DNA of 64,000 nt, taken from NCBI RefSeq assembly GCF_029714305.1, contig NZ_CP121647.1, positions 7,212,501 to 7,276,500 of the forward strand, given 5' to 3'. This DNA comes from Bradyrhizobium sp. CB3481 (GTDB lineage Bacteria > Pseudomonadota > Alphaproteobacteria > Rhizobiales > Xanthobacteraceae). Shown here piece by piece: positions 57,634 through 64,000 of the stretch. Every line of letters begins with the position of its first letter. Position 1 is the stretch's first letter. The notes below the pieces were generated by a model. The model saw only the letters and a program-made list of their open reading frames with translations, was not told where the DNA came from and searched no databases. A program made the position numbers and the translations under genes.

Positions 57634-57726
57634 GTAGGGGTGGGCAAAGGAGCGGAGCGACGTGGCCACCATGCATCATCGAGCACACTGCGGGATGGTG
57701 GGCACGCTTCGCTTTGCCCACCCTAC
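57634..57726. repeat. Long nested palindrome, family B, copy 2
   Basis: Starts GTAGGGGTGGGCAAAGG and ends CTTTGCCCACCCTAC, with inner GTGGCCACCAT / GATGGTGGGCAC partly paired. It matches the copy at 56143-56235 in layout and length (93 bp each) but with several changes, and begins 22 bp after the pseudogene stop. Confidence 0.82.
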
Positions 57727-57761
57727 GGCAGCTGCGGGACCGTCGCTCCCCTGCCACGCAC

Positions 57762-58517
57762 TCAGGCGGAAACTTCCGGGTAATTCGTCAATCGCGCGGG
57801 AACGCCGACGGCGGTGCAGCCGGCGGGCACGTCTTGCTCGACGAGCGCCCCGGCGCCGATCTTGGCGAAATCATCAATGCTGACACCGCCGATCATGGTC
57901 GACCCGCCGCCAAGATAAACGCCGTTGCCGATCTTCGGCGCGCGATCCGGCTCCGAATGTTTGCGGCCAATGGTGACGTTCTGCAAAATTGTCACCCCGT
58001 CACCAATCACGACAAAGGCTCCGATGATGATGCCAGTGGCGTGATCGAGGAACACCGACGTCCCGATCGATGCGGTAGGGTGAATGCTGACCTGAAGCAG
58101 GTCCGACGACAGGCTTTGCAGCAGAAGCGCGAGATCGTGGCGCCCTTCGCGCCACAGCCAGTTCGAGACGCGCCAGGCCTGCAGCGCGATGTATCCCTTG
58201 AAGTTCAACAGCGGCGGCAGCAGCGTTGTCTTGGCGGGATCGTGAACCGCGATGCTCTGCAGGTCGAGGCTGGCGGCTTCGACCAGATCGGGCGATGCCG
58301 TGAACGCCTCGCGCGCGAAATGTGCGAAATGCGCGCGATCCTCTGCCGTCTTGCCGAGCCGCGCGCCGATCCGGTGCGCCAGCGCATGCGCGAAATCGGG
58401 ATGATCGAGAATGGACGAGGCGAGCGTGACGCCGAACACAGGATCGCGCGTAATGGCGCTTTCGGCTTCCTGGCGGATCGAGCGCCAGAGCAGATCGACA
58501 GACAGGCTTTCAATCAT
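57762..58517 (-). CDS. cysE: Serine acetyltransferase (CysE)-like hexapeptide-repeat acyltransferase
   Basis: A 251-residue protein. The N-terminal helical domain (residues 5-135) and left-handed beta-helix (about 140-235; IHPTASIGTSVFLDHATGIIIG, IGNGVYLGGGSTMIGG, IGAGALVEQDVPAG) match CysE, which acetylates serine in cysteine synthesis. The catalytic Asp-His pair in LDHATG is kept. However, the helical segment is GYIALQAWRVSNWLW, where E. coli has His residues in GFHALQAYRIGHWLW, and DRAPKI replaces DRHPKI. It may therefore be a paralogue with a changed acceptor. No cysK or other cysteine genes adjoin. Confidence 0.75.
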   Translation of the reverse strand: MIESLSVDLLWRSIRQEAESAITRDPVFGVTLASSILDHPDFAHALAHRIGARLGKTAEDRAHFAHFAREAFTASPDLVEAASLDLQSIAVHDPAKTTLLPPLLNFKGYIALQAWRVSNWLWREGRHDLALLLQSLSSDLLQVSIHPTASIGTSVFLDHATGIIIGAFVVIGDGVTILQNVTIGRKHSEPDRAPKIGNGVYLGGGSTMIGGVSIDDFAKIGAGALVEQDVPAGCTAVGVPARLTNYPEVSA

Positions 58518-58665
58518 GACGTCCGCCCTTGGGTTAGCGCGTCACACATTATAGAACCGCCGCGAAGGCGCCGCTAGCGGACCGTGTTCGCTTAGCCGCA
58601 GATCCCCGACACCCGCTTGCTGTTGCGGTCGCAGTTCGGTCGTTTCTTCGATAGCCAAAGAACAA

Positions 58666-58695
58666 ACCGCCCACCTGCTCTCGCAAATGGGCGGT
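58666..58695 (-). terminator. Possible terminator downstream of the DUF2852 gene
   Basis: Arms ACCGCCCA / TGGGCGGT (8 bp, perfect) around a 14-base loop. Read leftward, the stem is followed by TTGTTCTTT. It lies 119 bp beyond the stop of the DUF2852 gene and about 150 bp before the CysE-like start, in a 296-bp gap with nothing else recognised. Confidence 0.55.
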
Positions 58696-58813
58696 TGTAT
58701 CCGCCGTCGGGCGTCATGGGGGCATCACACCCGCGGCTGAATTCCACTTACTTTTGACGCGTTTTCTTCACGCGAACCGGTACCCACTTCGCTTGAAAAC
58801 GCTACGCTTGACG

Positions 58814-59299
58814 TCAGCCCTGCTGCGGCTGGTCGTTCGGCGGGGTCGGACGCTGCTTGTGCTGCGCCATGAACGCGTCGAACTCTTCCTTGTCCTTGGC
58901 GTGACGCAGGCGGTCGAGGAAGTTCCTGAACTCGACCTGCTCTTCCTCAAGCCGGCGCAGGGTTTCCATGCGGTACTCGTCGAAGGCGCGGTTGCCGCTG
59001 GAGGGCTGGCCGAAGCCGAAGCCGCCAAAACCACGGCGCTCCATGCGGCCGCGCATCCGGTCCATCTTGTACTGCATCCGCTCCATCTTGTTCTGCCAGC
59101 GGTCTCCGTGGCTCCAGCAACCCATCTTTCTGCTCCCTAGTGTGAAAAAGAGAAGGGCAAGGCCGATCGGCCACCAGATGATAAAGCCGAGAATGGTCAC
59201 CACGATCCAGCCGGGGTGCCACGGGCTCTCAAGCATATGCGGACGATAGGTCTCTTCAGTCGGGCCGCGCCATCGATTGACATCTGCGGTGTAGGCCAT
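58814..59299 (-). CDS. DUF2852 membrane protein
   Basis: A 161-residue protein: hydrophilic start (MAYTADVNRWRGPTEETYRPH), one membrane span (GWIVVTILGFIIWWPIGLALLFFTLG), then a basic Met/Arg-rich section (NKMERMQYKMDRMRGRMERRGFGGFG) and a charged helical end (DEYRMETLRRLEEEQVEFRNFLDRLRHAKDKEEFDAFM). This is DUF2852, without known function. GGAGAGGGA stands before the ATG at 59299. The promoter upstream contains the same palindrome as the tetR start region, so the TetR protein next door probably represses it. Confidence 0.85.
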   Translation of the reverse strand: MAYTADVNRWRGPTEETYRPHMLESPWHPGWIVVTILGFIIWWPIGLALLFFTLGSRKMGCWSHGDRWQNKMERMQYKMDRMRGRMERRGFGGFGFGQPSSGNRAFDEYRMETLRRLEEEQVEFRNFLDRLRHAKDKEEFDAFMAQHKQRPTPPNDQPQQG

Positions 59300-59333
59300 T
59301 TCCCTCTCCATGACGGCGATCACGCCGTTGTGA

Positions 59334-59379
59334 ATGTAAATAACATTTACATACCTAAACCGTCCCGCGTTTTTGTCAA
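59334..59379 (-). promoter_or_regulatory. Promoter and TetR-operator-like palindrome for the DUF2852 gene
   Basis: On the minus strand a consensus -35 TTGACA (59379-59374) is followed after 17 bases by AGGTAT (59356-59351). A perfect palindrome ATGTAAAT-AAC-ATTTACAT (59334-59352) begins at the -10 and covers the likely start point. Its core ATGTAAA-N5-TTTACAT is identical to that at the tetR start (60117-60143). Confidence 0.75.
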
Positions 59380-59408
59380 GCGGGTGCCTCGCCGCACCCG
59401 TCGAAAAA

Positions 59409-60122
59409 TTATTTGCGGTTGCCCCAGGGACCGGATGGCGGAACCGGTGGCGGACTCGGCGGTGTCTGTTCGGAAGCCCGGCGGTCGGTCGGGAAGCCGA
59501 GGCCGCGCAGATAGATCAGCACCTGCGCTTCCAGCAGTTCGTCCGGCGCCATCGGCAATTTGCGCCGCGCGCCGTCGCCGCGGCCGAACAGCGAGGCGAC
59601 GCCGTGTGCCATCGACCAGATGTGCAGCGCCATCATCAGCGCGGGCGGACGCGGCACGCCCGGGGGCGCCATCGCCGCGAGCCGCTCGGCGGCAGCGCGG
59701 ATGATCGCGAAGGCGCGCTCGCTCGCCGCCATCAAATTAGGATTGGACTCGACGGGAATGCCCGATTCGAACATCGCCGAGTAGAATGCCGGCTCGTTGC
59801 GGGCGAACGCCAGATAGGCCTTGCCGACCCGTTCGAAGGCGGTGACCGTGTCCGGACGGCCGTCGTCCCAGGACTGCGTCAGCATCGCCTCGAACTGCTC
59901 GAAACCACGCTGGGCGATCGAGGAGAGAAGCTCGTCGCGGTCGCGAAAATGCCGATAGGGCGCAGCCGGGCTGACGCCGGCCATCCGCGCGGCATCGGCG
60001 AAGGTGAAGCCGGCCGGCCCCTTCTGCGAGATCAGATCGAGCGCCGCCTGCAGCAACGCCTCTTTCAGATTGCCGTGATGATAGCCGCGCTCGCTGCGGC
60101 CTTGGTCCTTGCGCCAGCTCAT
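59409..60122 (-). CDS. TetR-family regulator (WHG-type C-terminus)
   Basis: A 237-residue repressor. The HTH is in GYHHGNLKEALLQAALDLISQKGPAGFTFADAARMAGVSPAAPYRHFRDRDELLSSIA; the start GYHHGNLK and the PYRHF segment are typical of the TetR group with a WHG-type C-terminal domain. The C-terminal half (85-205) is a ligand-binding helical bundle, ending in a Pro-rich tail (PPSPPPVPPSGP). A near-perfect operator overlaps its own start codon, which implies autorepression, and a copy of the core lies before the DUF2852 gene 29 bp beyond its stop. Confidence 0.86.
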   Translation of the reverse strand: MSWRKDQGRSERGYHHGNLKEALLQAALDLISQKGPAGFTFADAARMAGVSPAAPYRHFRDRDELLSSIAQRGFEQFEAMLTQSWDDGRPDTVTAFERVGKAYLAFARNEPAFYSAMFESGIPVESNPNLMAASERAFAIIRAAAERLAAMAPPGVPRPPALMMALHIWSMAHGVASLFGRGDGARRKLPMAPDELLEAQVLIYLRGLGFPTDRRASEQTPPSPPPVPPSGPWGNRK

Positions 60123-60143
60123 GTAAAGGGCTTTTACATGAGC
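60117..60143 (-). promoter_or_regulatory. Autoregulatory operator at the tetR start
   Basis: GCTCATGTAAA-GGGCT-TTTACATGAGC: perfect 11-base arms and a five-base centre, covering the ATG at 60122 and its leader. It shares ATGTAAA-N5-TTTACAT with the site at 59334-59352. A bound dimer would block transcription start and translation leader of tetR. Confidence 0.75.
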
Positions 60144-60224
60144 CGGCAGTAAAGGTCACTTATTTTGCGCGTTCAGGAAGGTTAACCGTTTGAGAAGGTC
60201 CCTCCGTACCGTCTTCCCGGGCTC

Positions 60225-60375
60225 GTGCCCCGGACGCGGCGCGGCACAGAGTGACGCGCCGCAGAGCCGGGGCCTATCCATCAATCAGGGTACCCGATGA
60301 CATGGGTCCCGGCTCTGCGGCGCAGCGTTGCCTGACGATGCTGCGCATCGCTAGGCTGCACCGCGTCCGGGACAC
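60225..60375. repeat. Long palindromic element, family D
   Basis: Inner arms GCGCCGCAGAGCCGGG (60256-60271) and CCCGGCTCTGCGGCGC (60308-60323) are perfect over 16 bp. Outer arms GTGCCCCGGACGCGG and CCGCGTCCGGGACAC pair with one mismatch. It fills most of the gap between the tetR gene and the first YciI gene. Confidence 0.82.
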
Positions 60376-60398
60376 AAGAACGAGGGAGCAGAAGCACC

Positions 60399-60824
60399 TC
60401 ACCGCGCCTTGTGAGCATTTCCCTTCTGCAGTTCCTCAAAGCCTTTCGCGGCCTGCTGCACTTCTTCCGAGAAATCCGCCATCTCCTGGACTTGGCGGAT
60501 CTCGATGATCTCGTTTTCGGAGGCCGGGCACTTCTTCGCCCATTCGATCGCCTCCTCGCGCGACTTCACGTTGATCATCCAGTAACCGCCGAGCACTTCC
60601 TTGGCTTCGGTGAACGGGCCATCGGTGACCATGGGCTTGCCGGTACCGAAGGAGACGCGCGCGCCCATCGAGGGCGGATGCAGCCCGTCGAGGGCGATCA
60701 GGACGCCGGCATCCTTCAGCGCCTCGTTATAGGCCATCATCGCCTTGACCCGTTCAGGGTCGAGCTGAACGTCGGGCGGCGCGGTCTCATAGCCTAGGGG
60801 GATCATCAGCATCATAAAGCGCAT
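60399..60824 (-). CDS. YciI-family (DGPF) protein
   Basis: A 141-residue protein, MRFMMLMIPLGYETAPPDVQLDPERVKAMM..., with the DGPF-type core MVTDGPFTEAKEVLGGYWMINVKSREEAIEWAKKCP. The fold is a ferredoxin-like dimer; the His/Asp pair of some YciI relatives hints at an enzyme, but the reaction is unknown. A second, related gene follows upstream at 60972-61385 on the same strand, separated by a palindromic repeat. Such proteins often occur next to ECF sigma factors; none is seen here. Confidence 0.85.
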   Translation of the reverse strand: MRFMMLMIPLGYETAPPDVQLDPERVKAMMAYNEALKDAGVLIALDGLHPPSMGARVSFGTGKPMVTDGPFTEAKEVLGGYWMINVKSREEAIEWAKKCPASENEIIEIRQVQEMADFSEEVQQAAKGFEELQKGNAHKAR

Positions 60825-60846
60825 GGTTGAGGGTCCTTTGCTCGGT

Positions 60847-60962
60847 CGTCATTCCGGGGCATCGCGCAGCGATGAACCCGGAATCTCGCGCTACAACTTC
60901 TGGATTCTCAGGTGCGCAATTGCGCACCATAGTTCAGCCCTGCGGGCTGCCCCGGAATGACG
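60847..60962. repeat. Long palindromic repeat, family A, full copy
   Basis: Arms CGTCATTCCGGGGC (60847-60860) and GCCCCGGAATGACG (60949-60962) are perfect over 14 bp. Inside lies the 18-bp perfect palindrome GGTGCGCAATTGCGCACC (60911-60928). Same family as 33508-33611 and the half-copy at 36188. Confidence 0.85.
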
Positions 60963-60971
60963 GGACAAAAA

Positions 60972-61385
60972 CTATTTCTTTGCCGCCTGGGCGCGCAGGC
61001 GCTCTTCCTGCTCGCGCAGTTCAGGGGTGAGCGCTTCGCCAAAATCTTCCGCCGAGAACACCTGACGTATTTCGATCTCGTCGCCATCGGCGAACGGCGC
61101 GCGCTTCATCCAGGCGATCGCCTCGTCCAACGATTTGGTGTTGATAAGCCAGAATCCGCAAACGATATCCTTGCTCAGCGCGAAAGGCCCGCGCGTGACG
61201 CCCTCGCCGCTGCCATACCTGATCCGCGCGCCCTTCGAGGTCGGATGCAGGCCCTCGCCCGCCTCCATCACGCCGGCCTTGACCAGTTCCTCGTTGAACT
61301 TGCCCATCGCCGCCAGCAGTTCCGTGCTCGGCATGACGCCGGCTTCCGTATCCTTGCTGGCCTTCACAATCACCATGAATCGCAT
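60972..61385 (-). CDS. YciI-family protein, second copy
   Basis: A 137-residue protein starting MRFMVIVKASKDTEAGVMPS. The core GVTRGPFALSKDIVCGFWLINTKSLDEAIAWMKRAP aligns by eye with the neighbour's DGPF region, with RGPF in place of DGPF. GGAG lies seven bases before the ATG at 61385, better spaced than for the in-frame ATG at 61391. Function unknown. Both YciI genes are leftward and probably serve a common detoxification or stress cluster with the SnoaL, GST and reductase genes upstream; this is inference from co-location. Confidence 0.84.
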   Translation of the reverse strand: MRFMVIVKASKDTEAGVMPSTELLAAMGKFNEELVKAGVMEAGEGLHPTSKGARIRYGSGEGVTRGPFALSKDIVCGFWLINTKSLDEAIAWMKRAPFADGDEIEIRQVFSAEDFGEALTPELREQEERLRAQAAKK

Positions 61386-61537
61386 CGTCATTCTCCATTT
61401 CCGTCGTGCTGGTGCGGCGACTGTCGCGCCGGCCTTCGTCAACAAGACGAGCGGGTTTTTACGCCGCCGACATGTCGGAGAGAATTATTTTTGGAATAAT
61501 TGCGCCGCCTCACGCCCGCGACGTCAGGAGACAGCAG

Positions 61538-61906
61538 CTACTCCGCCTGCCTGACGAATAAGCCGTTCTGATACGTCGCGCCAAAATAGACGTCGATGCG
61601 CCTGACCTTGTCACCGTCGAAGACCAAGAATTCGGTATTACGGAAGCTTTTGCCGTCCTTGGCTACGCAGTGATAGGTCACGAAAACGTCATCGCCGTCG
61701 GCGACGATCTTCTCCAGTTCATGCCGCGCGATCCAGTCGCTATCCTTCCAGCACCGCTCGAAATAGGCCGCCTTGTCGATGTTGTCGTCATAGGGGCTCG
61801 TAAAGCGAAAGTCGTCGCTGAAGGACGCCTCGACCAACCGCCGGTTGCCGGTGAGATAGCCCTCGAAAATCGCGCGAACAATATCCGCTTTGTCGATTGC
61901 TGCCAT
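61538..61906 (-). CDS. SnoaL-like/NTF2-fold protein
   Basis: A 122-residue protein of the SnoaL/NTF2 cone-shaped fold: MAAIDKADIVRAIFEGYLTGNRRLVEASFSDDFRFTSPYDD, then KDSDWIARHELEKIVADGDDVFVTYHCVAKDGKSFRNTEFLVFDGDKVRRIDVYFG. The pocket residues differ among members, so it may be an isomerase, hydrolase or binding protein. It is in line with the YciI genes and the GST gene, 32 bp downstream of the latter. Confidence 0.78.
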   Translation of the reverse strand: MAAIDKADIVRAIFEGYLTGNRRLVEASFSDDFRFTSPYDDNIDKAAYFERCWKDSDWIARHELEKIVADGDDVFVTYHCVAKDGKSFRNTEFLVFDGDKVRRIDVYFGATYQNGLFVRQAE

Positions 61907-61938
61907 TTACGTGTTCTTTCTTCAGGCTTCCTTGGTCT

Positions 61939-62592
61939 TCAGGCTTCTTTGGGCACCATCTGGAAATAGGGCTCCGCCTCCTTCAGCACGCGCGCAACGG
62001 ATGGCCGCGCCTTCAGCCGCTCCAGATAGGCGGCGACGTTCCGTTGCCCGTCACCGAACGGCTCCGCCATGTTACCGTAGAACAGCGCCGGCGCCGCGGC
62101 GCAGTCGGCAAGCGTGAAATCATCGCCCATCGCCCAGCGGCCGCCGGCCATCTGCTGCTCGATCATGGCGTAGGAGGTGCGGAGCTGCACCCTCGCCTCG
62201 GCGACGCCGTAAGCATCGCGCTTTCCGTCCGGCCGCAGCCGGTCGACCATGATCTTCTGCATCAGCAGATGCACGTAGAGATCATAGAAGCGGTCGCGCA
62301 GCCGCGTCCGCAATGCTTGATCGACATCGCCGGGGATCAGCCGCGCGCGGCCGCCATAATGACGGTCGAGATATTCGATGATGATGCTGGATTCTGGAAC
62401 GATCTCGCCACGTCCATCGTCCTGCAGCACCGGAAACTTGCCGATGCCCCACAGCTTCACCAGCGCGGCGCGCTCCGCCGCATTGCCGAGATCGACCAAG
62501 TTCGGCGTGAACGGGACATCGTTCTCATAAAGCGCGATCAGCACCTTCCAGCAGTACGAGGCGAGCGGGTGAAAATGCAGCGTCAGCGACAT
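61939..62592 (-). CDS. Glutathione S-transferase family protein
   Basis: A 217-residue soluble protein. The N-terminal thioredoxin-like domain (about 1-80) starts MSLTLHFHPLASYCWKVLIALYENDVPF and includes PVLQDDGRGEIVPESSIIIEYLD, the glutathione-binding Val-Pro-Glu-Ser-Ser. The C-terminal helical domain (90-205) has the DFTLADCAAAPALFY capping motif. It conjugates or reduces with glutathione, substrate unknown. The ATG at 62592 is the family start. It forms part of the leftward gene row with the reductase and the SnoaL-like genes. Confidence 0.87.
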   Translation of the reverse strand: MSLTLHFHPLASYCWKVLIALYENDVPFTPNLVDLGNAAERAALVKLWGIGKFPVLQDDGRGEIVPESSIIIEYLDRHYGGRARLIPGDVDQALRTRLRDRFYDLYVHLLMQKIMVDRLRPDGKRDAYGVAEARVQLRTSYAMIEQQMAGGRWAMGDDFTLADCAAAPALFYGNMAEPFGDGQRNVAAYLERLKARPSVARVLKEAEPYFQMVPKEA

Positions 62593-62657
62593 GGGCAACT
62601 CCTTGGGTAGCTCCTTACAATTCCTGACAAGACGACGCGCCGGCATTCGACCATCGA

Positions 62658-63206
62658 TTATTTCGCCGCCGGCGCGTAGCGCAGGATCACGATGCCGGTC
62701 GACAATGGCCGGCTGTCGATCAGCTTGAGCCTGACCTTCGCGCCCGGCTTGAACAGCGGCGTTCCACCGCCAAGGATGACCGGGTTCACGGCAATGCGGA
62801 ATTCGTCGATCAGTCCGTGCGGGATCAGCGTGGCGGCGAGATCGGCGCTGCCGAACAAAAAGATATCCTTGGCGCTGTCGCGCTTCAGTCGGGCAACGGT
62901 TTCTGCCACGTCGCCGCCGAAAACCTGCGTGTTGTTCCAGTCCGACTTCTTCACCGTGCGCGAGAAGACATATTTGGGCGCCGCGTTCATGAAACCGGCG
63001 ACCTCGCCGGTCGCGTTCGGCCAGTAGCCGGCCATCAATTCGTAGGTGACGCGGCCGAACAGCAGTCCGCCGGCCGCATTCAACTGCTGGATCGAGAGCT
63101 GCTCCAGCTCCTCGCCCCAGACGTCCTCATGCCAGGAAATGTCGCGGTTCGGGCCTTCGACGAAGCCGTCCAGCGTCATCAGGTTCCACATGATCAACCG
63201 TGCCAT
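62658..63206 (-). CDS. Dihydrofolate reductase-like (RibD C-terminal) protein
   Basis: A 182-residue NADPH-binding protein, MARLIMWNLMTLDGFVEGPNRDISWHED..., with the RibD-C/YyaP pattern LLFGRVTYELMAGYWP, YVFSRTVKKSDWNNTQVF and IFLFGSADLAATLIPHGLIDEFRIAVNPVILGGG. Members reduce pterin-like or other carbonyl compounds; the true substrate is unknown. The ATG at 63206 is well placed. The gene is divergent from an HxlR regulator with a 113-bp control region that holds palindromes. Confidence 0.87.
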   Translation of the reverse strand: MARLIMWNLMTLDGFVEGPNRDISWHEDVWGEELEQLSIQQLNAAGGLLFGRVTYELMAGYWPNATGEVAGFMNAAPKYVFSRTVKKSDWNNTQVFGGDVAETVARLKRDSAKDIFLFGSADLAATLIPHGLIDEFRIAVNPVILGGGTPLFKPGAKVRLKLIDSRPLSTGIVILRYAPAAK

Positions 63207-63235
63207 CGGATCATCCTCCAAAACTGATTGCGATT

Positions 63236-63276
63236 TGCAACTGGTTGTATCTTGGGTCAGCCGGTGCAATATTGCA
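63236..63276 (+). promoter_or_regulatory. Operator-like palindromes and promoter between the reductase and HxlR genes
   Basis: TGCAATATTGCA (63265-63276) is a perfect 12-bp palindrome, and TGCAAC-TG-GTTGTA (63236-63249) is a near-palindrome with one mismatch. On the plus strand TTGTAT (63245-63250) and AATATT (63268-63273) are 17 bp apart, a plausible promoter for the HxlR gene. An HxlR dimer acting here would control both genes. Confidence 0.5.
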
Positions 63277-63319
63277 AGCAGTTTTTTTGCAGGCGCCGGC
63301 CGGCGCCCGGAGACCGCCC

Positions 63320-63832
63320 ATGACCGACGCCCAGCGTTCCGGCTGCCCGATCAATCTCTCGCTGGAGGTGCTCGGCGACAAATGGAGCCTTCTGATCATC
63401 CGCGACATGATGTTCGGCAACCGGCGACACTTTCGCGAGCTGCTGACGAAATCGGAGGAAGGAATCTCCTCCAACATTCTTGCCGACCGGCTGAAGACCC
63501 TGCTCGACGAGGGCATCATCACCCGCGAGGACGATCCCTCGCACAAGCAGAAGGGAATCTATTCGCTGACCGAGCAGGGCATCGAGCTATTGCCAGTCCT
63601 CGCGCAGATGGCCGCCTGGGGTTACAAATACCTGCCGGTCACCGAGGAACTCGGCATTCGCGCACGGCTGCTGAGCGAAGGCGGGCCGAAACTATGGGCG
63701 GAGTTCATGGATGAGTTGCGCGAAAACCATCTCGGCATCAAGCGGCGCAAGCGCCCCGGTCCATCGGTCGGCGAGCGTTTGCAGGCGGCGTATGAGAGCG
63801 TCGTGAAATCGGCAGTAGGTGGGACGCCGTAA
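63320..63832 (+). CDS. HxlR-family winged-helix transcriptional regulator
   Basis: A 170-residue regulator. The HxlR signature is complete: CPINLSLEVLGDKWSLLIIRDMMFGNRRHFRELL, then EGISSNILADRLKTLLDEGIITREDDPSHKQKGIYSLTEQGIELLPVL, the wing included. The single Cys9 (RSGCPINL) occupies the usual redox- or aldehyde-sensing position near the N-terminus. A basic tail (IKRRKRPGPSVGERL) follows. The ATG at 63320 is the family start. It is divergent from the reductase gene and most likely regulates it. Confidence 0.9.
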   Translation: MTDAQRSGCPINLSLEVLGDKWSLLIIRDMMFGNRRHFRELLTKSEEGISSNILADRLKTLLDEGIITREDDPSHKQKGIYSLTEQGIELLPVLAQMAAWGYKYLPVTEELGIRARLLSEGGPKLWAEFMDELRENHLGIKRRKRPGPSVGERLQAAYESVVKSAVGGTP

Positions 63833-64000
63833 TCTTGCGGAGCCGTACTCAGCGCAGCATGCTGGAGATCGCCTCCGGCTGGCGATGTTATCCGTCACAT
63901 TACGGAGAATAGCGTTAACGTAATCTTTCTGGCTTCGTTCCACGGTGAAATCCTAGCAGTGAGGCTCGGTGGATCGTCGACGGCCTCATTCTTTACCGCC
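63833..64000. other. Right end of window, nothing recognised
   Basis: 168 bp after the HxlR stop show no convincing gene, repeat or terminator. A tract around 63895-63930 is AT-richer and could belong to a gene beyond the edge. Confidence 0.4.

Overview
The window is high-GC, gene-dense alphaproteobacterial chromosome. Its gene content points to Bradyrhizobium or a close Nitrobacteraceae relative. The pointers are a transhydrogenase with split PntA, GapR, an aa3-oxidase subunit IV of the short bacterial type, a GTG-started rpsU with a Gly/Arg tail, a tol-pal/cpoB/tilS/ftsH neighbourhood, and several families of REP-like palindromes in the gaps. No tRNA, rRNA, CRISPR array, prophage or intact insertion sequence was recognised. 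The organism assignment is inference from families and repeats, not from a marker gene.

Left part (1-13.9 kb): a PotABC-type polyamine ABC transporter (potC cut by the window edge), a membrane class III nucleotide cyclase, glpD, a PAS3-GGDEF-EAL protein, a divergent L-2-hydroxyglutarate-type FAD oxidoreductase, two small DUF465 coiled-coil proteins facing away from each other, two small unknown genes, a GGDEF protein with a basic tail, the overlapping purE-purK pair and aqpZ. Second-messenger enzymes are frequent in the window (one cAMP/cGMP-type, three GGDEF).

Middle (14-40 kb): rpsU with its terminator, a TPR lipoprotein, a repeat-rich membrane protein, then a leftward run pntAA-pntAB-pntB-hydrolase-ChaA antiporter-cupin. 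Next come the cytochrome oxidase subunit IV, an exported intradiol-dioxygenase-like protein, pepF, and an overlapping XRE-regulator/unknown-gene pair. A TerC-family membrane protein, a sigma-54 response regulator, an L,D-transpeptidase and an M15/DUF882 peptidase form an envelope group. gapR, DUF1244, DUF1036-pyk (overlapping), tetR-osmC, an acetylesterase and a GT87-type glycosyltransferase follow.

Right part (40-64 kb): the leftward series tolQ-tolR-tolA-tolB ... pal ... cpoB ... tilS ... ftsH keeps the usual order, but other genes are interspersed: a GGDEF-EAL protein and a FeeM-like N-acyl amino acid synthase between tolB and pal, a hydrolase on the opposite strand between pal and cpoB, and a manganese catalase fused to a DUF892 ferritin-like domain between cpoB and tilS. 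Beyond tolQ is a 1.2-kb repeat-rich gap, then a serine hydrolase gene broken by two frameshifts and flanked by two copies of one long palindrome, a divergent CysE homologue, and DUF2852 and tetR genes whose upstream regions share the same operator-like palindrome. The window ends with two YciI proteins, a SnoaL-like protein, a GST, a DHFR/RibD-like reductase and a divergent HxlR regulator.

I did not find an obviously new multi-gene defence or metabolic system. The observations most worth following are the TetR/DUF2852 paired operators, the catalase-DUF892 fusion, the FeeM-like gene inside the tol-pal locus, the twin-arginine leader on TolB, and the XRE/unknown overlapping pair.
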